DNA from: Tamlana crocina
GTDB lineage: Bacteria; Bacteroidota; Bacteroidia; Flavobacteriales; Flavobacteriaceae
DNA: 64,000 bases
NCBI GenBank assembly: GCA_040429635.1
Contig: CP158972.1
Coordinates: 3,293,501 to 3,357,500, forward strand
Reading direction: 5' to 3'
The notes under the pieces are model-generated. The model ran no database searches. It was given only the letters and a program-made list of their open reading frames with translations, and was not told the DNA's origin. The translations under genes were made by a program, and so were the position numbers. Numbering within the stretch: position 1 is the stretch's first letter; every line of letters starts with the position of its first letter. Shown here one piece after another: positions 62,862 to 64,000 of the stretch.

Positions 62862-64000
62862 TTAGTTATAAATTGGTTTACTGACGGATTCATTCCTGTT
62901 TTCTAACTTGGCTCCCCACTCCTTATTTGGTTTGGGCCCCATTTCGAATTCTAAAGTGCTACCGGCCATAATATCATCATGATGAATCCATGATTTTGTA
63001 TAGGATTTCCCATCAAGAGTTGCCGATTGGATATACACATTTTCTTGTGAATTATTATGTGCAATGATGGTAAATTGTTTTCCGTTTGATAATTTCAAAC
63101 TAACTTTATCAAACATGGGGCTTCCAATTTGATACGTTGGGCTACCGGGGCACGTTGGGTAAAAGCCCATACTCCCAAAAATATACCACGACGACATTTG
63201 TCCGCAATCTTCATTACCCGGTAACCCTCCGGGTCCCGATGAAAAGTTTTCATTTAGTAAGGTTCTAATCAGTTTTTGGGTTTTCCAAGGTGCCCCAATG
63301 TAATTATACAAATAAGGTGAGTGCATGGAGTATTCATCGCCCACATAATAAAAATCGTTTTCAAAAAAATGGTCTAGGTAGGTCTCAAGAGCCTCATCTC
63401 CTCCCATAAAATTGGCAAGCCCTTGTACATCATGTGGTGCAAAGAGTGTAATATTTCTAAAATAATTTTCCCTATCCTTATCGGAACCGTACGCCCAACC
63501 ACTAATAGAAGGGTCTGTAGCACTTCGCCAACTACCATCGGCATTACGCCCTCGCACCAACTTTGTTTCGGGGTCTAAAAAGTTTTTGTAATAAAGTGAA
63601 CGCTTTATGTATTCTTCGTATACTGCTTCTTTACCCATAGCTTTGGCCATTTGTGCAATACAATAATCATCATAGGCAAACTCTAAGGTTCTAATGGCTG
63701 ACTCACCATGTCTATCAGTAGGTACATAACCCAATTTTTGATAATCTATAATACCTACCCGAGCCACGTAGTTTCCTGTACCTGCTGTTGTTCCATTTTT
63801 TAACATGGCTTCAAAAGCCTTTTCTGTATCATAATCTCGAATGCCCTTTATGTAGGCATCGGCAACAACCGCATCGGCATGGGTACCATGCATGATATTG
63901 GAATACCCCGGACTAGGCCACTTGGGCATCCATCCACCTTCATCATAAGAATTTAATAGGGCGGTAATCATTTCTGAAACTTTTTCAGGTTCGAGTAAAA
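62862..64000 (-). CDS. GH92 alpha-mannosidase, C-terminal part, cut by the right window edge
   Basis: The reading frame is open from the right edge at 64000 to the stop at 62862, and codons upstream of the ATG at 63969-63971 (L-E-P-E-K-V-S-E) show the gene continues outside. It is a GH92 C-terminal half: S-Y-D-E-G-G-W-M-P-K-W near the start and G-N-E-D-C-G-Q-M-S-S-W-Y near the end. The general acid region reads R-E-N-Y-F-R-N where other members have E-G-N-A-x; the Glu is kept but the next two residues differ. The +1 loop reads G-D-E-Y-S-M-H. It may be a fifth mannosidase specificity in the locus. It lies upstream of the HTCS gene. Confidence 0.9.
   Translation of the reverse strand, partial: LLEPEKVSEMITALLNSYDEGGWMPKWPSPGYSNIMHGTHADAVVADAYIKGIRDYDTEKAFEAMLKNGTTAGTGNYVARVGIIDYQKLGYVPTDRHGESAIRTLEFAYDDYCIAQMAKAMGKEAVYEEYIKRSLYYKNFLDPETKLVRGRNADGSWRSATDPSISGWAYGSDKDRENYFRNITLFAPHDVQGLANFMGGDEALETYLDHFFENDFYYVGDEYSMHSPYLYNYIGAPWKTQKLIRTLLNENFSSGPGGLPGNEDCGQMSSWYIFGSMGFYPTCPGSPTYQIGSPMFDKVSLKLSNGKQFTIIAHNNSQENVYIQSATLDGKSYTKSWIHHDDIMAGSTLEFEMGPKPNKEWGAKLENRNESVSKPIYN

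Overview
The window looks like a chromosomal segment of a marine-type Flavobacteriia (Bacteroidota). It is AT-rich and carries a SusC/SusD pair, two hybrid two-component systems (one partial), a type IX secretion C-terminal domain, many Bacteroidota-type lipoproteins and S1-type sulfatases. Almost everything is on the minus strand, so transcription runs from high to low coordinates. One gene, at 6471-9437, is on the plus strand.

Most of the window is a large alpha-mannan or mannose-glycan utilisation locus. From right to left it holds: a GH92 gene cut by the right edge (62862-64000); a full hybrid two-component sensor/AraC regulator (58225-62259); a FucP-type and a sugar-porter-type MFS transporter (56790-58109, 55018-56388); a SusC/SusD pair with two surface lipoproteins (46551-54009); manA, a GH92, a GxGYxYP-type putative hydrolase and a LacI regulator (40068-46358); a ten-gene run from a GH38 alpha-mannosidase to a UxuA-type mannonate dehydratase (28360-39990); a GH76-like enzyme, three more GH92 enzymes, an unusual two-domain mannose-6-phosphate isomerase and a GntR/UTRA regulator (15500-28241). 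The left part holds a DUF5722 putative glycosidase, two sulfatases, a G8-domain (CEMIP-like) secreted protein, a GH106 rhamnosidase, a GntR/LacI-type hybrid regulator and the start of a second hybrid two-component gene.

A working model, which is inference, is as follows. SusCD and the surface lipoproteins bind and import a mannose-rich, perhaps sulfated glycan. GH92, GH38 and GH76-like enzymes release mannose, and MFS porters bring it into the cytoplasm. Mannose then has two possible fates: through phosphorylation and mannose-6-phosphate isomerase (two isomerase-type genes), or through direct oxidation (SDR dehydrogenase, lactonase, UxuA dehydratase, RraA-type aldolase). The second route sits in one tightly packed operon under a LacI-type operator. 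The same operon holds an unexplained trio: a solute-binding-protein fold without a signal peptide, a crotonase and a family III CoA-transferase.

Direct sequence observations that stand out are: a matched pair of LacI operators flanking the lacI gene; a GntR/HutC-like palindrome lying inside the -33/-7 spacer of a promoter; a tandem multiplication of the susC leader and start region (three starts, two decayed); a sulfatase whose formylglycine motif reads C-V-I-S-R; and a scar where an IS3-type orfA start abuts a sulfatase gene tail. No tRNA, rRNA, CRISPR array or intact mobile element was seen.
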